Source: an uncultured Eubacterium sp.
GTDB taxonomy: Bacteria; Bacillota; Clostridia; Lachnospirales; Lachnospiraceae
DNA: 64,000 nucleotides
Reading direction: 5' to 3'
Assembly (NCBI RefSeq): GCF_934295145.1
Contig: NZ_CAKRAS010000006.1
Coordinates: 1 to 64,000, forward strand
A program made the position numbers and the translations under genes. Numbering within the stretch: the stretch's first letter is position 1; each line of letters opens with the position of its first letter. A model generated the notes under the pieces. The model saw nothing but the letters and a program-made list of their open reading frames with translations. It was not told the DNA's origin and did no database searches. Shown in pieces: positions 17,656 through 25,579 of the stretch.

Positions 17656-18333
17656 CTATATTTCTTCCTTACTGGACTGAATCTGCTGCTTCATCTTACG
17701 ATGTGCCAGCAGCTTCCGTATGGCTCCCACCGGTTTCGTTTTTCTTCCCGCGAAGGGATTCTCCGTACCCACGCCAAACCACAGCCGGATATTCAACATT
17801 TTCCGATGTTCTGCCAGAAACGTCTCCTGCACCGGTGTCGGCAGCATGACAAGCAGCATATGTGGAGCCACTGCATTGATCTCATTTACAATACGCTCCG
17901 TATCTCCCTCGCATTCTTCCCAGACAGCATCCCCACAAATGCCACTGTAATCACCGAAAGATTCTTCCATATACTGACATAACCGGTCCATCTGCTCCCG
18001 CTTTTCCGTCAGCAGATAAATACTGTGACGTTCTCTCGCCACTGTCCGTAATGCTTCATACGCAAACCGATGCTCCCGTGCCTCATCCAGCCATTGTCTG
18101 GATGTCACACCAAGTTCCAGCAGAATTTCCTTATCAGAAGGGATCACAAGATCCATCTCATCCAGGCACTGACGCACTACTCCGTCCTCGCCGGCTGTCA
18201 CGATAGTCCTCATGGAAACAGATTCCACCACATGCAGTCCCTCTGATTTTACATAATCTTCTATTCTATGAAGTGCTTCCCGCAGACTGCAGATATCGAT
18301 CCGCACCCCCGCCAGTTCTTTTCTACTACTCAT
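17656..18333 (-). CDS. Divergent WecG/TagA/CpsF-family protein
   Basis: This 225-residue protein has the overall pattern of WecG/TagA glycosyltransferases, which add ManNAc to lipid carriers: a central SIYLLTEKREQMDRLCQY segment, PHMLLVMLPTPVQETFL, and the C-terminal WFGVGTENPFAGRKTKP. The two catalytic regions look altered. The usual T-x-N near residue 40 reads SMRT, and the usual DGxGxV reads SDKEIL. It may be a non-catalytic or altered-specificity relative. No teichoic acid genes are nearby. Promoter TTGACG/TATAAA lies upstream at 18383-18411. Confidence 0.75.
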   Translation of the reverse strand: MSSRKELAGVRIDICSLREALHRIEDYVKSEGLHVVESVSMRTIVTAGEDGVVRQCLDEMDLVIPSDKEILLELGVTSRQWLDEAREHRFAYEALRTVARERHSIYLLTEKREQMDRLCQYMEESFGDYSGICGDAVWEECEGDTERIVNEINAVAPHMLLVMLPTPVQETFLAEHRKMLNIRLWFGVGTENPFAGRKTKPVGAIRKLLAHRKMKQQIQSSKEEI

Positions 18334-18382
18334 TTTGTCCCATTTCTTTTATCTTATTTCAGGAATAATTCTCCATTGAACC

Positions 18383-18411
18383 TTTATACAATAATTGTAC
18401 CCATACGTCAA
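18383..18411 (-). promoter_or_regulatory. Promoter of the TagA-like gene
   Basis: On the minus strand TTGACG (18406-18411) and TATAAA (18383-18388) are 17 nt apart, about 45 nt upstream of the start. Confidence 0.65.
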
Positions 18412-18464
18412 GTAAAATTCAATTATAACCAATAAAATTACGGAACAACCTACATTTTTCGCAT

Positions 18465-18494
18465 TTATGCACAAAGTTATGCACGTTATCAACA
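18465..18494 (+). promoter_or_regulatory. Cluster of three DnaA-box-like 9-mers
   Basis: TTATGCACA (18465-18473), TTATGCACG (18477-18485) and TTATCAACA (18486-18494) lie in the same orientation. The first fits the relaxed consensus TTATNCACA; the others differ from it or from TTATCCACA at one base. This is not a replication origin, as no dnaA or dnaN is near. Confidence 0.45.
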
Positions 18495-18533
18495 TTTTTT
18501 GAATGGTAGTGATAAAACGGAAGGTTTGTTAAA

Positions 18534-18709
18534 GCGAGATCGGTGACTGGGGTCTATGACGCTAGTCACTCACTTCCCTCATTTCACTTCGGTTTCATCG
18601 CGCTCGTTCTCACCTCTGATAAAAACTGGTCGGTTCCCTCTCGCGCAAAACCTCGTAAAACTCAGTCGTTCCCTAAATCGCTTACATAGACCCCAGTCCT
18701 CGATCTCGC
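18534..18709. repeat. Long palindromic intergenic element, copy 1
   Basis: Arms of 25 nt (18534-18558 and 18685-18709, 23 of 25 paired, core GACTGGGGTCTATG) enclose 126 nt. The interior is about 80% identical by eye to the interior of the element at 55155-55327, but the arms of the two are unrelated. The interior is rich in short GAGCG/CGAGC-type words. The flanks (18710-18921) hold two small hairpins (CAAGTC/GACTTG at 18720, CATTGTCT/AGACAATG at 18829) and no gene. Confidence 0.7.
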
Positions 18710-18921
18710 ATTTACACATTCAAGTCGAACGCTCGTGAGACTTGGTGCGTGATTCTGGTCAGCGAAATCTGACATATTCTTCTCAAAACCACTGCAATCT
18801 ACACTTCGTTTCGGTCGGCGCAAAACCATTGTCTCCCAGACAATGTGTGCCCTCGCGGAGCGTTTATTTTCCTCCTGTCACATTCAACCTTAGCCTATCG
18901 TAACACAACACTACGTAGCAG

Positions 18922-18990
18922 AAAGAATTCAGCCTGTTTTTTCTCAAGGAGCGATTGCTAGCGACTGAGACAAAACAGGCTGAATTCTTT
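18922..18990. terminator. Hairpin downstream of the NlpC/P60 gene
   Basis: A perfect 19-bp stem (18922-18940 with 18972-18990, core GAATTCAGCCTG) encloses an interior with GCGATTGCTAGCG and GAGACAAAA. The same interior pattern occurs at 55421-55484 inside a different stem. T-runs on both sides suggest termination in either direction. Confidence 0.65.
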
Positions 18991-19022
18991 TTCACAACTT
19001 ATATTCTAATCCACAAAAGGGA

Positions 19023-20006
19023 CTAATTCATTACGCGACGTACAGCAAGAATGCTTTTAAATGTAGCCGTAGACACTTTTATACCATCACGTGGATTACT
19101 TGCATGCACGATCTGTCCACCACCAATATAAATTCCAACATGACCACTGTAACATACAATATCACCCGGCTGTGCCTCTGAATAGCTTACCCCACGACCT
19201 ACGCTGCGTAATGCTGCAGAGGAATGCGGCAGAGAAATTCCATAATGTGCATAAACCTGCATTACGAATCCGGAACAATCCACACCGTTTGTCAGGCTTG
19301 TACCGCCCCATACATACGGATTTCCAACGAACTGCAATGCATAGCTGATAACAGAGTTTCCAGATCCTGCTTCACTGGATTCTGTCTGTGGTTTTTCTGC
19401 ATACTGATAAGTATCTTCTACCGTTGCATAATCAGCGGAAATATAGCCTTCTCCATCTGCAGTCTGTACTTTGATCCAACCTGGTGTCTGCTCATCTGTT
19501 ACAGAAAGCTGATCTTCCTGTCCAACCAAAGTCACAACAGATGCGTCTGTGGATGCCTCGCTGCGGACTTTCAATGTCTCTGTGTTTACCTGTGCTTTTC
19601 TGCTTTTTACAGAATCAAGCAGCGCCTGATCGCCAACAGTCAGATACTCTGCTTTTACATATCCCGTAATAGAACCGGATGAAATCTGATACCAGCCATC
19701 CTGCTCTCCTGTAACTTCTGCAACTGTATCGTTTTTCATAATTCCAACAACGCTGCTATCTGTGGATGCTTCCTCACGAACATTCAGGTAATTGTCTACC
19801 TGTGCAACACCAAGGTTCTGAGCTGCCTGCGCTTCAGCTGCTTCAGTCTGTACATTTGACTGAGCAACCAGCAGGGATACGCCGGAAACAGGTGCTGCTG
19901 CACCCGACAGGTCAGCCGGTGCTGCCTGAGCGGTTCCTGCTCCAAGTGTCAGCATCAGGGTACTTAATAACAAACAGGCAGTTACTTTTTTATTTCTGGA
20001 TTTCAT
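19023..20006 (-). CDS. Secreted NlpC/P60 endopeptidase with two SH3 domains
   Basis: This 327-residue cell-wall hydrolase has a signal peptide ending TAQA-APA (about residue 28) and two bacterial SH3 domains (about 70-125 and 140-197, each with LNVREEAS or LKVRSEAS). The C-terminal NlpC/P60 domain has Cys in NGVDCSGFV, His in SGHVGIYIGGG and the third residue in IVHASN. It should cleave peptide stems of peptidoglycan outside the cell. A consensus promoter lies at 20086-20114, and the leader can pair ACAATCGTT (20020-20028) with AACGATTGT (20076-20084), placing the ribosome site next to a stem. Confidence 0.95.
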   Translation of the reverse strand: MKSRNKKVTACLLLSTLMLTLGAGTAQAAPADLSGAAAPVSGVSLLVAQSNVQTEAAEAQAAQNLGVAQVDNYLNVREEASTDSSVVGIMKNDTVAEVTGEQDGWYQISSGSITGYVKAEYLTVGDQALLDSVKSRKAQVNTETLKVRSEASTDASVVTLVGQEDQLSVTDEQTPGWIKVQTADGEGYISADYATVEDTYQYAEKPQTESSEAGSGNSVISYALQFVGNPYVWGGTSLTNGVDCSGFVMQVYAHYGISLPHSSAALRSVGRGVSYSEAQPGDIVCYSGHVGIYIGGGQIVHASNPRDGIKVSTATFKSILAVRRVMN

Positions 20007-20085
20007 AAATTATTTCCTCACAATCGTTTTTCTATATATTACTTTTCATTTCATTTGTTACGAATTTGTTACATCAACGATTGTA

Positions 20086-20114
20086 ATTATAACAACTGCA
20101 TTTTTAGATGTCAA
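20086..20114 (-). promoter_or_regulatory. Consensus promoter of the NlpC/P60 gene
   Basis: On the minus strand TTGACA (20109-20114) and TATAAT (20086-20091) are exactly 17 nt apart, a perfect sigma-A promoter. The leader is about 70 nt. Confidence 0.85.
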
Positions 20115-20164
20115 GTATCATAGGCCATACTTTCCTATATTTTATAGTTTTTTATAAGTCGAAA

Positions 20165-20199
20165 AGGAGAAACAGAATTGTAACAATTCCATTTCTCCT
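20165..20199 (-). terminator. Terminator of the penicillin-binding protein gene
   Basis: AGGAGAAACAGAATTG (20165-20180) pairs with CAATTCCATTTCTCCT (20184-20199), with a central mismatch. TTTT follows on the minus strand. Confidence 0.7.
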
Positions 20200-20213
20200 C
20201 ATCTGTTATTTAT

Positions 20214-22760
20214 TTAGTTCTGCTGATTTTGTGAGTGTTCGGAATGATCCGAATTTGCCTGTCCCACTGCAGATGTCACAGCTTCCAAAATCTTATCCAA
20301 CATGCCTTCTCCCGTATGCACGTTACATACCTCTGTCGGCATCTTGTCCTCACCGGAAGCGCCTTTTACAAAGGCTTTTGTCTCTTTGCTGCTATCCGGG
20401 CAATAATCACCGGCCAGCAGTCCGGAATCTTTGCAGATCACTGCCGTCTGGTGCAGATCACATTTTTCGGAAGGTTCTGTCCCTTCTTCAAAATATTCCG
20501 TAGTCACTTTCGGACAAACCCCTTTGATAGCAAGTTTTCCGGAAGTCTGACACACGCTGCTCTCCACCACATCATCCGGCTGCTCAAATTCTTTATATTC
20601 CAGTCCCTCATGCAGGCTCTTCATAATGTTACGCCAGAGAATCTTCGGAGAACGATTGGATTCCAGTTCGGAATTATCGTCATAGCCGCACCATACCACA
20701 CCGGTATAATAAGGCGTATATCCTGCAAACCAGGCATCCCGTGCCGCCTCTGTGGTTCCGGCTGTACCGGTTTTTCCGGCAATCGGCATCGTCTCAAAAT
20801 CCGCAAGTTTTCCGCTTCCTTTTTTCACAACATCTTCCATAGCGGAAGTCAGAAGAAATGCGGTGCTGTCCTTGATCACATGGTGTTTCTTCGGTTTTTT
20901 CTCCAGAAGCAAATTACCGTCCTGATCCAGAATCTTCGTATATAATACAGGCTCTTTGTAAACACCCTGATTTGGCATAACTTCAAAAGCAGCTGTCAGT
21001 TCAAGGTTGCTGACACTGCCGACACCAAGTGGCAGGGATTCTACTGCGTCATCCTTTGTCAGTGTGGAAATGCCAAATTTTTTCGCCATTTCATAACCGG
21101 TCTGCGGCGTAATATCTTCCACCGTCTTGATGGCAACCACGTTAACAGAATCCTGAATTGCTTCCCGGATACTTGTGTAACCACGGTATTTTCCGTCTGC
21201 ATTGTGAATCGTCTGACCGGATTTGTAAGTGATCGGCTCATCCAGCACGGTCGTCGCCAGCGTATATTTTCCACTTTCAAGTGCAGGTGCATACGCAGTC
21301 AGTATTTTAAATGTGGAACCCGGCTGACGAGTTGTTCCCGATGCACGGTTCAGTGTCTTGCTGGCTGTCTTTTCTCCACGGCCGCCAACCAGCGCTTTCA
21401 CCTGACCGGTACTCTGGTCAATGATCGTCACGGAAGCCTGTGGCTGTACCGTAAATATCACATTTTCACCTAGCACAATGCCGCCGTCCTGCAATAATGC
21501 TTCCCGATATTCATCAATGGCATCCTGCGCATCCGACTCAGAAGAATAATTCAGGTTATAATTTCCGTATTGCTTCTTATAATAAGCTAATAAGCTCTGC
21601 TCACTGAAATGTTCCACAGCTCCATCCGTCTGCTGAATCGACAACGCATAGGAAAATGACACTTTATTGCGAATATCATAATTGCTGTCATTATTCACCT
21701 GTGTATCACAGACAGCCTGTATTTTCGGATTCTGTGTGGAGTAAATCGTAAGACCACCACTATAAAGTGCTTTATATGCCTGCGCTTCAGAATATCCAAG
21801 TTCTTCCTGCAGATCCTCAATGATCTCATCTGTCAGAGAATCCACAAAATATGAGGTGATATTCATATCGCTGTTTTCCCACTTTGTATTGTTTTCCTGA
21901 ATTCTGTCATACACATTATCCGCCAGTGCAGCTTCATACTGCGCATCATCAATATACCCCTGATCTTTCATGTTTTTCAACACTTTTTCCCGGCGCACAG
22001 CATTGTTATCCGGATGCGAAATCGGATTGTATTTGGACGGATTCTGGGTAATTCCAGCGATCACAGCACACTCCGACAGGTTCAGTTCCGATACATCCTT
22101 GCCAAAATAGCGGCGGGACGCAGCCTGAACGCCCAGTGTATTCTGCCCAAGGTTGATGGTATTCAGGTAATTTTCCATGATCCAGTCCTTGGACACTTTT
22201 TTCTCCAGTTCCATGGCCAGATACTGTTCCTGCAATTTACGTTTTACACGCTGGCTGGAATCTTCGCTCGTCCAGCCTTCAAATACATTATTTTTCAACA
22301 GCTGCTGCGTAATCGTACTGGCACCTTCCGAAAAATGTCCCGTTGTCAGTCCTTTCGCAACTGCACGGGCGATTCCCCGCAAGTCAATTCCGTTATGTTC
22401 ATAAAAACGTTCATCCTCAATAGCCACAAATGCATGCTGCAGATCCACCGGGATCTCATTCAGCGTCACATAGACACGGTTAGAACCGGTTCCCACCAGC
22501 TGTGCCGTCACATTTCCATCTGCGTCCAGCACGGTAGACATATAGCCCGACGGTGTCGCGTCAATCTCATTAATATCCGGTGCTTCCGCAATCATCTGCT
22601 CCACATAACGATAGCCACGGTAACCGCCATAGCCAAGTCCAAGCACAAAAATAAGCAATATGATCAGCAGCGTCAGTGATTTAACCTTCCGGCGCATCAC
22701 AGCACCACGGGATGTCAGATTCCAGCGTTTCCGTGCAGCCTGCTTCCTTCCATAGTTCAT
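20214..22760 (-). CDS. Class A penicillin-binding protein (transglycosylase/transpeptidase)
   Basis: This bifunctional peptidoglycan synthase of 848 residues has a basic N-terminus and one membrane anchor (about 27-50). The GT51 domain has the motifs AIEDERFYEHNG and GASTITQQLLKN. The transpeptidase domain has the catalytic SxxK in RQPGSTFKIL and KTG in AGKTGTAGTT. The C-terminal tail (about 740-848) is Cys-containing and ends in a Gln/Asn/Ser-rich segment. A GGAGG site precedes the ATG. It is a single transcription unit facing the yigZ gene, with the 22811-22987 repeat in the shared upstream region. Confidence 0.96.
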   Translation of the reverse strand: MNYGRKQAARKRWNLTSRGAVMRRKVKSLTLLIILLIFVLGLGYGGYRGYRYVEQMIAEAPDINEIDATPSGYMSTVLDADGNVTAQLVGTGSNRVYVTLNEIPVDLQHAFVAIEDERFYEHNGIDLRGIARAVAKGLTTGHFSEGASTITQQLLKNNVFEGWTSEDSSQRVKRKLQEQYLAMELEKKVSKDWIMENYLNTINLGQNTLGVQAASRRYFGKDVSELNLSECAVIAGITQNPSKYNPISHPDNNAVRREKVLKNMKDQGYIDDAQYEAALADNVYDRIQENNTKWENSDMNITSYFVDSLTDEIIEDLQEELGYSEAQAYKALYSGGLTIYSTQNPKIQAVCDTQVNNDSNYDIRNKVSFSYALSIQQTDGAVEHFSEQSLLAYYKKQYGNYNLNYSSESDAQDAIDEYREALLQDGGIVLGENVIFTVQPQASVTIIDQSTGQVKALVGGRGEKTASKTLNRASGTTRQPGSTFKILTAYAPALESGKYTLATTVLDEPITYKSGQTIHNADGKYRGYTSIREAIQDSVNVVAIKTVEDITPQTGYEMAKKFGISTLTKDDAVESLPLGVGSVSNLELTAAFEVMPNQGVYKEPVLYTKILDQDGNLLLEKKPKKHHVIKDSTAFLLTSAMEDVVKKGSGKLADFETMPIAGKTGTAGTTEAARDAWFAGYTPYYTGVVWCGYDDNSELESNRSPKILWRNIMKSLHEGLEYKEFEQPDDVVESSVCQTSGKLAIKGVCPKVTTEYFEEGTEPSEKCDLHQTAVICKDSGLLAGDYCPDSSKETKAFVKGASGEDKMPTEVCNVHTGEGMLDKILEAVTSAVGQANSDHSEHSQNQQN

Positions 22761-22810
22761 ATATTTCCTCCAATCTTATATTGCCTATCTTACCATTAAT
22801 GCGATATACT

Positions 22811-22987
22811 GTCTATATTCAGAGCCATGCAGATTTACAAAAAAAGTGTAAATCATGCTTGCATGAATGCGCACTTTTTGCAGTAAATCTATTTGGCGAG
22901 AAGCCACATCGAGATGAAGCATGGCGGAATCGAGATGGCTCTGAATATAGACATATCTAGTCAGAGCCATGCAGATTTGTGAAAAAG
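22811..22987. repeat. Inverted-repeat element between the PBP and yigZ genes
   Basis: Perfect 18-bp arms GTCTATATTCAGAGCCAT (22811-22828) and complement (22935-22952) enclose a structured interior with further pairings such as AGATTTAC (22831-22838) with GTAAATCT (22883-22890) and AAAAAGTG with CACTTTTT. The motif CAGAGCCATGCAGATTT recurs outside the arms as a direct repeat (22820-22836 and 22962-22978). It fills almost the whole divergent intergenic region. Short frames across it on both strands are considered non-coding. Confidence 0.65.
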
Positions 22988-22998
22988 AAAGGAACACC

Positions 22999-23640
22999 AT
23001 GAGTTATAAAGTATTATATCAGGCCGGTCAGGGTGAAATCGAAGAAAAAAAATCCCGTTTCATCGCCCACACGCTTCCTGTCAGTTCGGAAGAGGAAGCC
23101 GTTACCTTCTTAAATAAGATAAAAAAAGAATATTGGGATGCACGCCACAATTGCCATGCCTATACCATAGGAAAAAAAAACGAATGTACCCGCTGCAGCG
23201 ATGACGGGGAACCTTCCGGCACTGCCGGCCGTCCGATCCTGGATGTACTGCTCCGGGAAGAAATCCACAACTGTATCGTTGTCGTGACCCGGTATTTTGG
23301 CGGCACACTGCTTGGCACCGGCGGCCTGGTGCGGGCTTACCAGGCCGCGACGCAGGCAGGACTGGCAGCAAGTACCATCATCGAAAAGCAGTTCGGGCAT
23401 AAATTACATGTAACTACAGATTATAATGGCATCGGAAAACTCCAATATCTGGTTGCGCAGAACCAGATTTTCACTCTGAATACGCAATATGCCGACAATG
23501 TCACACTGGATTTGATGATTCCAGAAGAAAAATTCACGAATTTTTGTGCTGAAATTACAGAAGTAACCAGTGGACGTGCCATCATGGATTCAGAAGATTT
23601 GGAGGAATTTGGCGTCGTTGATGGTGAAATCATTTTTTAG
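22999..23640 (+). CDS. YigZ/IMPACT family protein (UPF0029)
   Basis: This 213-residue protein has the IMPACT N-terminal fold: KKSRFIAHTLPVSSEEEA, the conserved RHNCHAYTIG, then DDGEPSGTAGRPIL and a VVTRYFGGTLLGTGGLVRAY segment. A C-terminal ferredoxin-like domain (DUF1949) follows. The family is linked to translation regulation in eukaryotes; the bacterial role is unclear. The start at 22999 follows an AAAGGAA site. Ten more codons upstream are possible but would lie in the repeat element. Confidence 0.92.
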   Translation: MSYKVLYQAGQGEIEEKKSRFIAHTLPVSSEEEAVTFLNKIKKEYWDARHNCHAYTIGKKNECTRCSDDGEPSGTAGRPILDVLLREEIHNCIVVVTRYFGGTLLGTGGLVRAYQAATQAGLAASTIIEKQFGHKLHVTTDYNGIGKLQYLVAQNQIFTLNTQYADNVTLDLMIPEEKFTNFCAEITEVTSGRAIMDSEDLEEFGVVDGEIIF

Positions 23641-23736
23641 TATTTCATTTTCGCACACTTCCGTTTTGTTGCCAAAGTGTCAGATTATTATTGAAAATAA
23701 GCCAAAAATTCAAACGCAGTTTTTTCAAAAAAGGGG

Positions 23737-23765
23737 TTGCAATCCTTGGTAACTTGCCCTATAAT
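23737..23765 (+). promoter_or_regulatory. Promoter of tRNA-Gln
   Basis: TTGCAA (23737-23742) and TATAAT (23760-23765) are 17 nt apart, about 55 nt upstream of the tRNA. Confidence 0.75.
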
Positions 23766-23820
23766 AACACTTGTCGACAGGACATGAGGAAAACAACTCA
23801 AAAACCTCAACGACAAGTAA

Positions 23821-23892
23821 TGGCCCATCGCCAAATGGTAAGGCAACGGACTCTGACTCCGTCATTTCAAGGTTCGAATCCTTGTGGGCCAG
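23821..23892 (+). tRNA. tRNA-Gln (CTG)
   Basis: The acceptor stem TGGCCCA pairs with TGGGCCA. The anticodon stem-loop ACGGACTCTGACTCCGT gives anticodon CTG, and GGTTCGAATCC forms the T arm. The first base is U as in other bacterial tRNA-Gln. The discriminator is G and CCA is not encoded. Confidence 0.95.
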
Positions 23893-23902
23893 CTGTTAAA
23901 AA

Positions 23903-23926
23903 GCACCATGCAAATGGTGCTTTTTT
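23903..23926 (+). terminator. Terminator of tRNA-Gln
   Basis: GCACCAT-GCAA-ATGGTGC is followed by six T residues. Confidence 0.88.
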
Positions 23927-24002
23927 GTTAACTAAAAGTGGATGATTGATGTGTTCTTGCTTCATCCGGTTTACATCTGCATTTTCAAGGAGGACGTTTT
24001 TC

Positions 24003-24713
24003 ATGTATCAATTTAAGAGCCGCGTCAGGTTCAGTGAAGTGGATAGTCATCTTAACATGACGCTGCCATCTATCATCAATTATTTTCAGGACTGCAGCAC
24101 GTTCCATTCAGATTCCATCGGACAGAGTATTGAGATTATGACAGCGCAGGGATATGCCTGGATTCTTTCTTCCTGGCAGATTATTATCAACCGCTATCCA
24201 CGATTTGGCGAAGAAATCACAATCAGCACATGGGCACATGGCTGGAAAGCCTTTTTCGGATATCGTAATTTCAAAATGGAGGATGCCAACGGAAATATCC
24301 TGGCTTATTCTAATACGAACTGGATCTACATGAATATCAAAACCGGGCATCCGGAACGCATCCCAAAAGAAATCAGTGATCTGTACTCCTGTGAACCTGC
24401 GCTTCCAATGAAAGAAGCATCCAGAAAAATCAGTCCTGTCACAGAGGGAATCAGCCTTTCCCCCATCCAGGTCCGCAAATACGATATTGATTCCAATAAT
24501 CATGTCAACAATGAACGCTACGTTCCCATGGCTATGGAATGCCTGCCGGATAATTTTACCGTACGCCAGCTTCGAGTGGAATATCGCAATTCTGCGGTAT
24601 ACGGTGATACGATCTACCCATTATATCATCAAGAAGGCGATACGTTGAAAGTATCCCTTAATGATGCGGAATGCAAACCTTATGCTATTGTAGAGTTCCA
24701 GAGCACAATTTAA
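24003..24713 (+). CDS. Acyl-ACP thioesterase family protein
   Basis: This 236-residue protein has two hotdog halves, as in bacterial FatA-like acyl-ACP thioesterases that release fatty acids from acyl carrier protein. The motifs are FKSRVRFSEVDSHLNMTLPS at the N-terminus, GYAWILSSWQI, and DIDSNNHVNNERYV in the second half, where Asn and His of NxH are the catalytic candidates. The start at 24003 follows AAGGAGG; an upstream extension is not supported. It lies in a short plus-strand run with cvfB and an acyltransferase. Confidence 0.88.
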   Translation: MYQFKSRVRFSEVDSHLNMTLPSIINYFQDCSTFHSDSIGQSIEIMTAQGYAWILSSWQIIINRYPRFGEEITISTWAHGWKAFFGYRNFKMEDANGNILAYSNTNWIYMNIKTGHPERIPKEISDLYSCEPALPMKEASRKISPVTEGISLSPIQVRKYDIDSNNHVNNERYVPMAMECLPDNFTVRQLRVEYRNSAVYGDTIYPLYHQEGDTLKVSLNDAECKPYAIVEFQSTI

Positions 24714-24745
24714 TTTTACACAATCAGAAAGGACGGAAACACAAC

Positions 24746-25579
24746 ATGAAATTAGGAGAAAAACAGACCCTTACCGTAGTAAAACAGGTAGACTTCGGTG
24801 TTTACCTTGCAGAACAGCAGAATGATGAAACCCGCGTACTGCTCCCGGCAAAGCAAGTTCCAGAAGGAACAAAGCTGCACGATAAACTGGAAGTCTTCTT
24901 ATATAAAGATTCCAAGGATCGTCTGATTGCCACTACGAATGAACCAAAGCTGACGCTGGGCGGTTTTGCTGTTCTAAAAGTTGTTCAGATAACACAGATC
25001 GGTGCATTTCTTGACTGGGGACTGGAGAAAGATCTTCTGCTTCCCTTCAAAGAGCAGCTTCGCAAGGTCAGAGAAGGCGACGAAGTACTTGTTACTCTTT
25101 ATATTGACAAAAGTAATCGTCTCTGTGCTACCATGGAAGGCATTTATCATCTGCTTTCCACAGATTCTCCATACAAAAAAGGAGACACGGTAACCGGACG
25201 CGTATACGAATTCAGTGAAAATTTTGGTACCTTTGTAGCCGTAGATGACAAATATTCTGCCCGCATTCCGGGATTCGAAAACACTACTGCATTAAAGATC
25301 GGTGATATCATTGAAGCAACCGTCACAAACCGCAAACCAGACGGAAAATTGGATCTGACCATTCGTGCCAAAGCTTATGTTCAGATGAACAAAGATGCCG
25401 AAGACGTATTAAGAATCATTGATGAATACGGCGGTGTCCTTCCTTTTAACGATAAAGCGTCACCGGAAATCATCAAGCGTGAAGCTCACATGAGCAAAAA
25501 CGCTTTCAAGCGTGCCGTTGGTCACCTTTACAAAGAACGTCTGATTGAATTTACAGATAAGGGGATCCGACGGGTATAA
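24746..25579 (+). CDS. CvfB-like S1 RNA-binding protein
   Basis: This 277-residue protein has tandem S1-like domains (LGEKQTLTVVKQVDFGVYLA; FAVLKVVQITQIGAFLDWGL; DTVTGRVYEFSENFGTFVAV) and a C-terminal winged-helix (SKNAFKRAVGHLYKERLIEF), the layout of CvfB/YitL. This family binds RNA and affects virulence-gene expression in staphylococci. The ATG at 24746 was preferred to an upstream frame that overlaps the thioesterase. The stop overlaps the next start (TAATG), so the acyltransferase is probably co-translated. Confidence 0.9.
   Translation: MKLGEKQTLTVVKQVDFGVYLAEQQNDETRVLLPAKQVPEGTKLHDKLEVFLYKDSKDRLIATTNEPKLTLGGFAVLKVVQITQIGAFLDWGLEKDLLLPFKEQLRKVREGDEVLVTLYIDKSNRLCATMEGIYHLLSTDSPYKKGDTVTGRVYEFSENFGTFVAVDDKYSARIPGFENTTALKIGDIIEATVTNRKPDGKLDLTIRAKAYVQMNKDAEDVLRIIDEYGGVLPFNDKASPEIIKREAHMSKNAFKRAVGHLYKERLIEFTDKGIRRV

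Noticed and set aside
18465..18494. Replication origin
   Set aside because: There are only three boxes, no AT-rich unwinding block beside them and no dnaA, dnaN or gyr genes in the window.
22785..23000. Short frames on both strands across the PBP/yigZ repeat
   Set aside because: They follow the inverted repeat and have no ribosome site; overlapping frames on both strands are expected from the palindrome.
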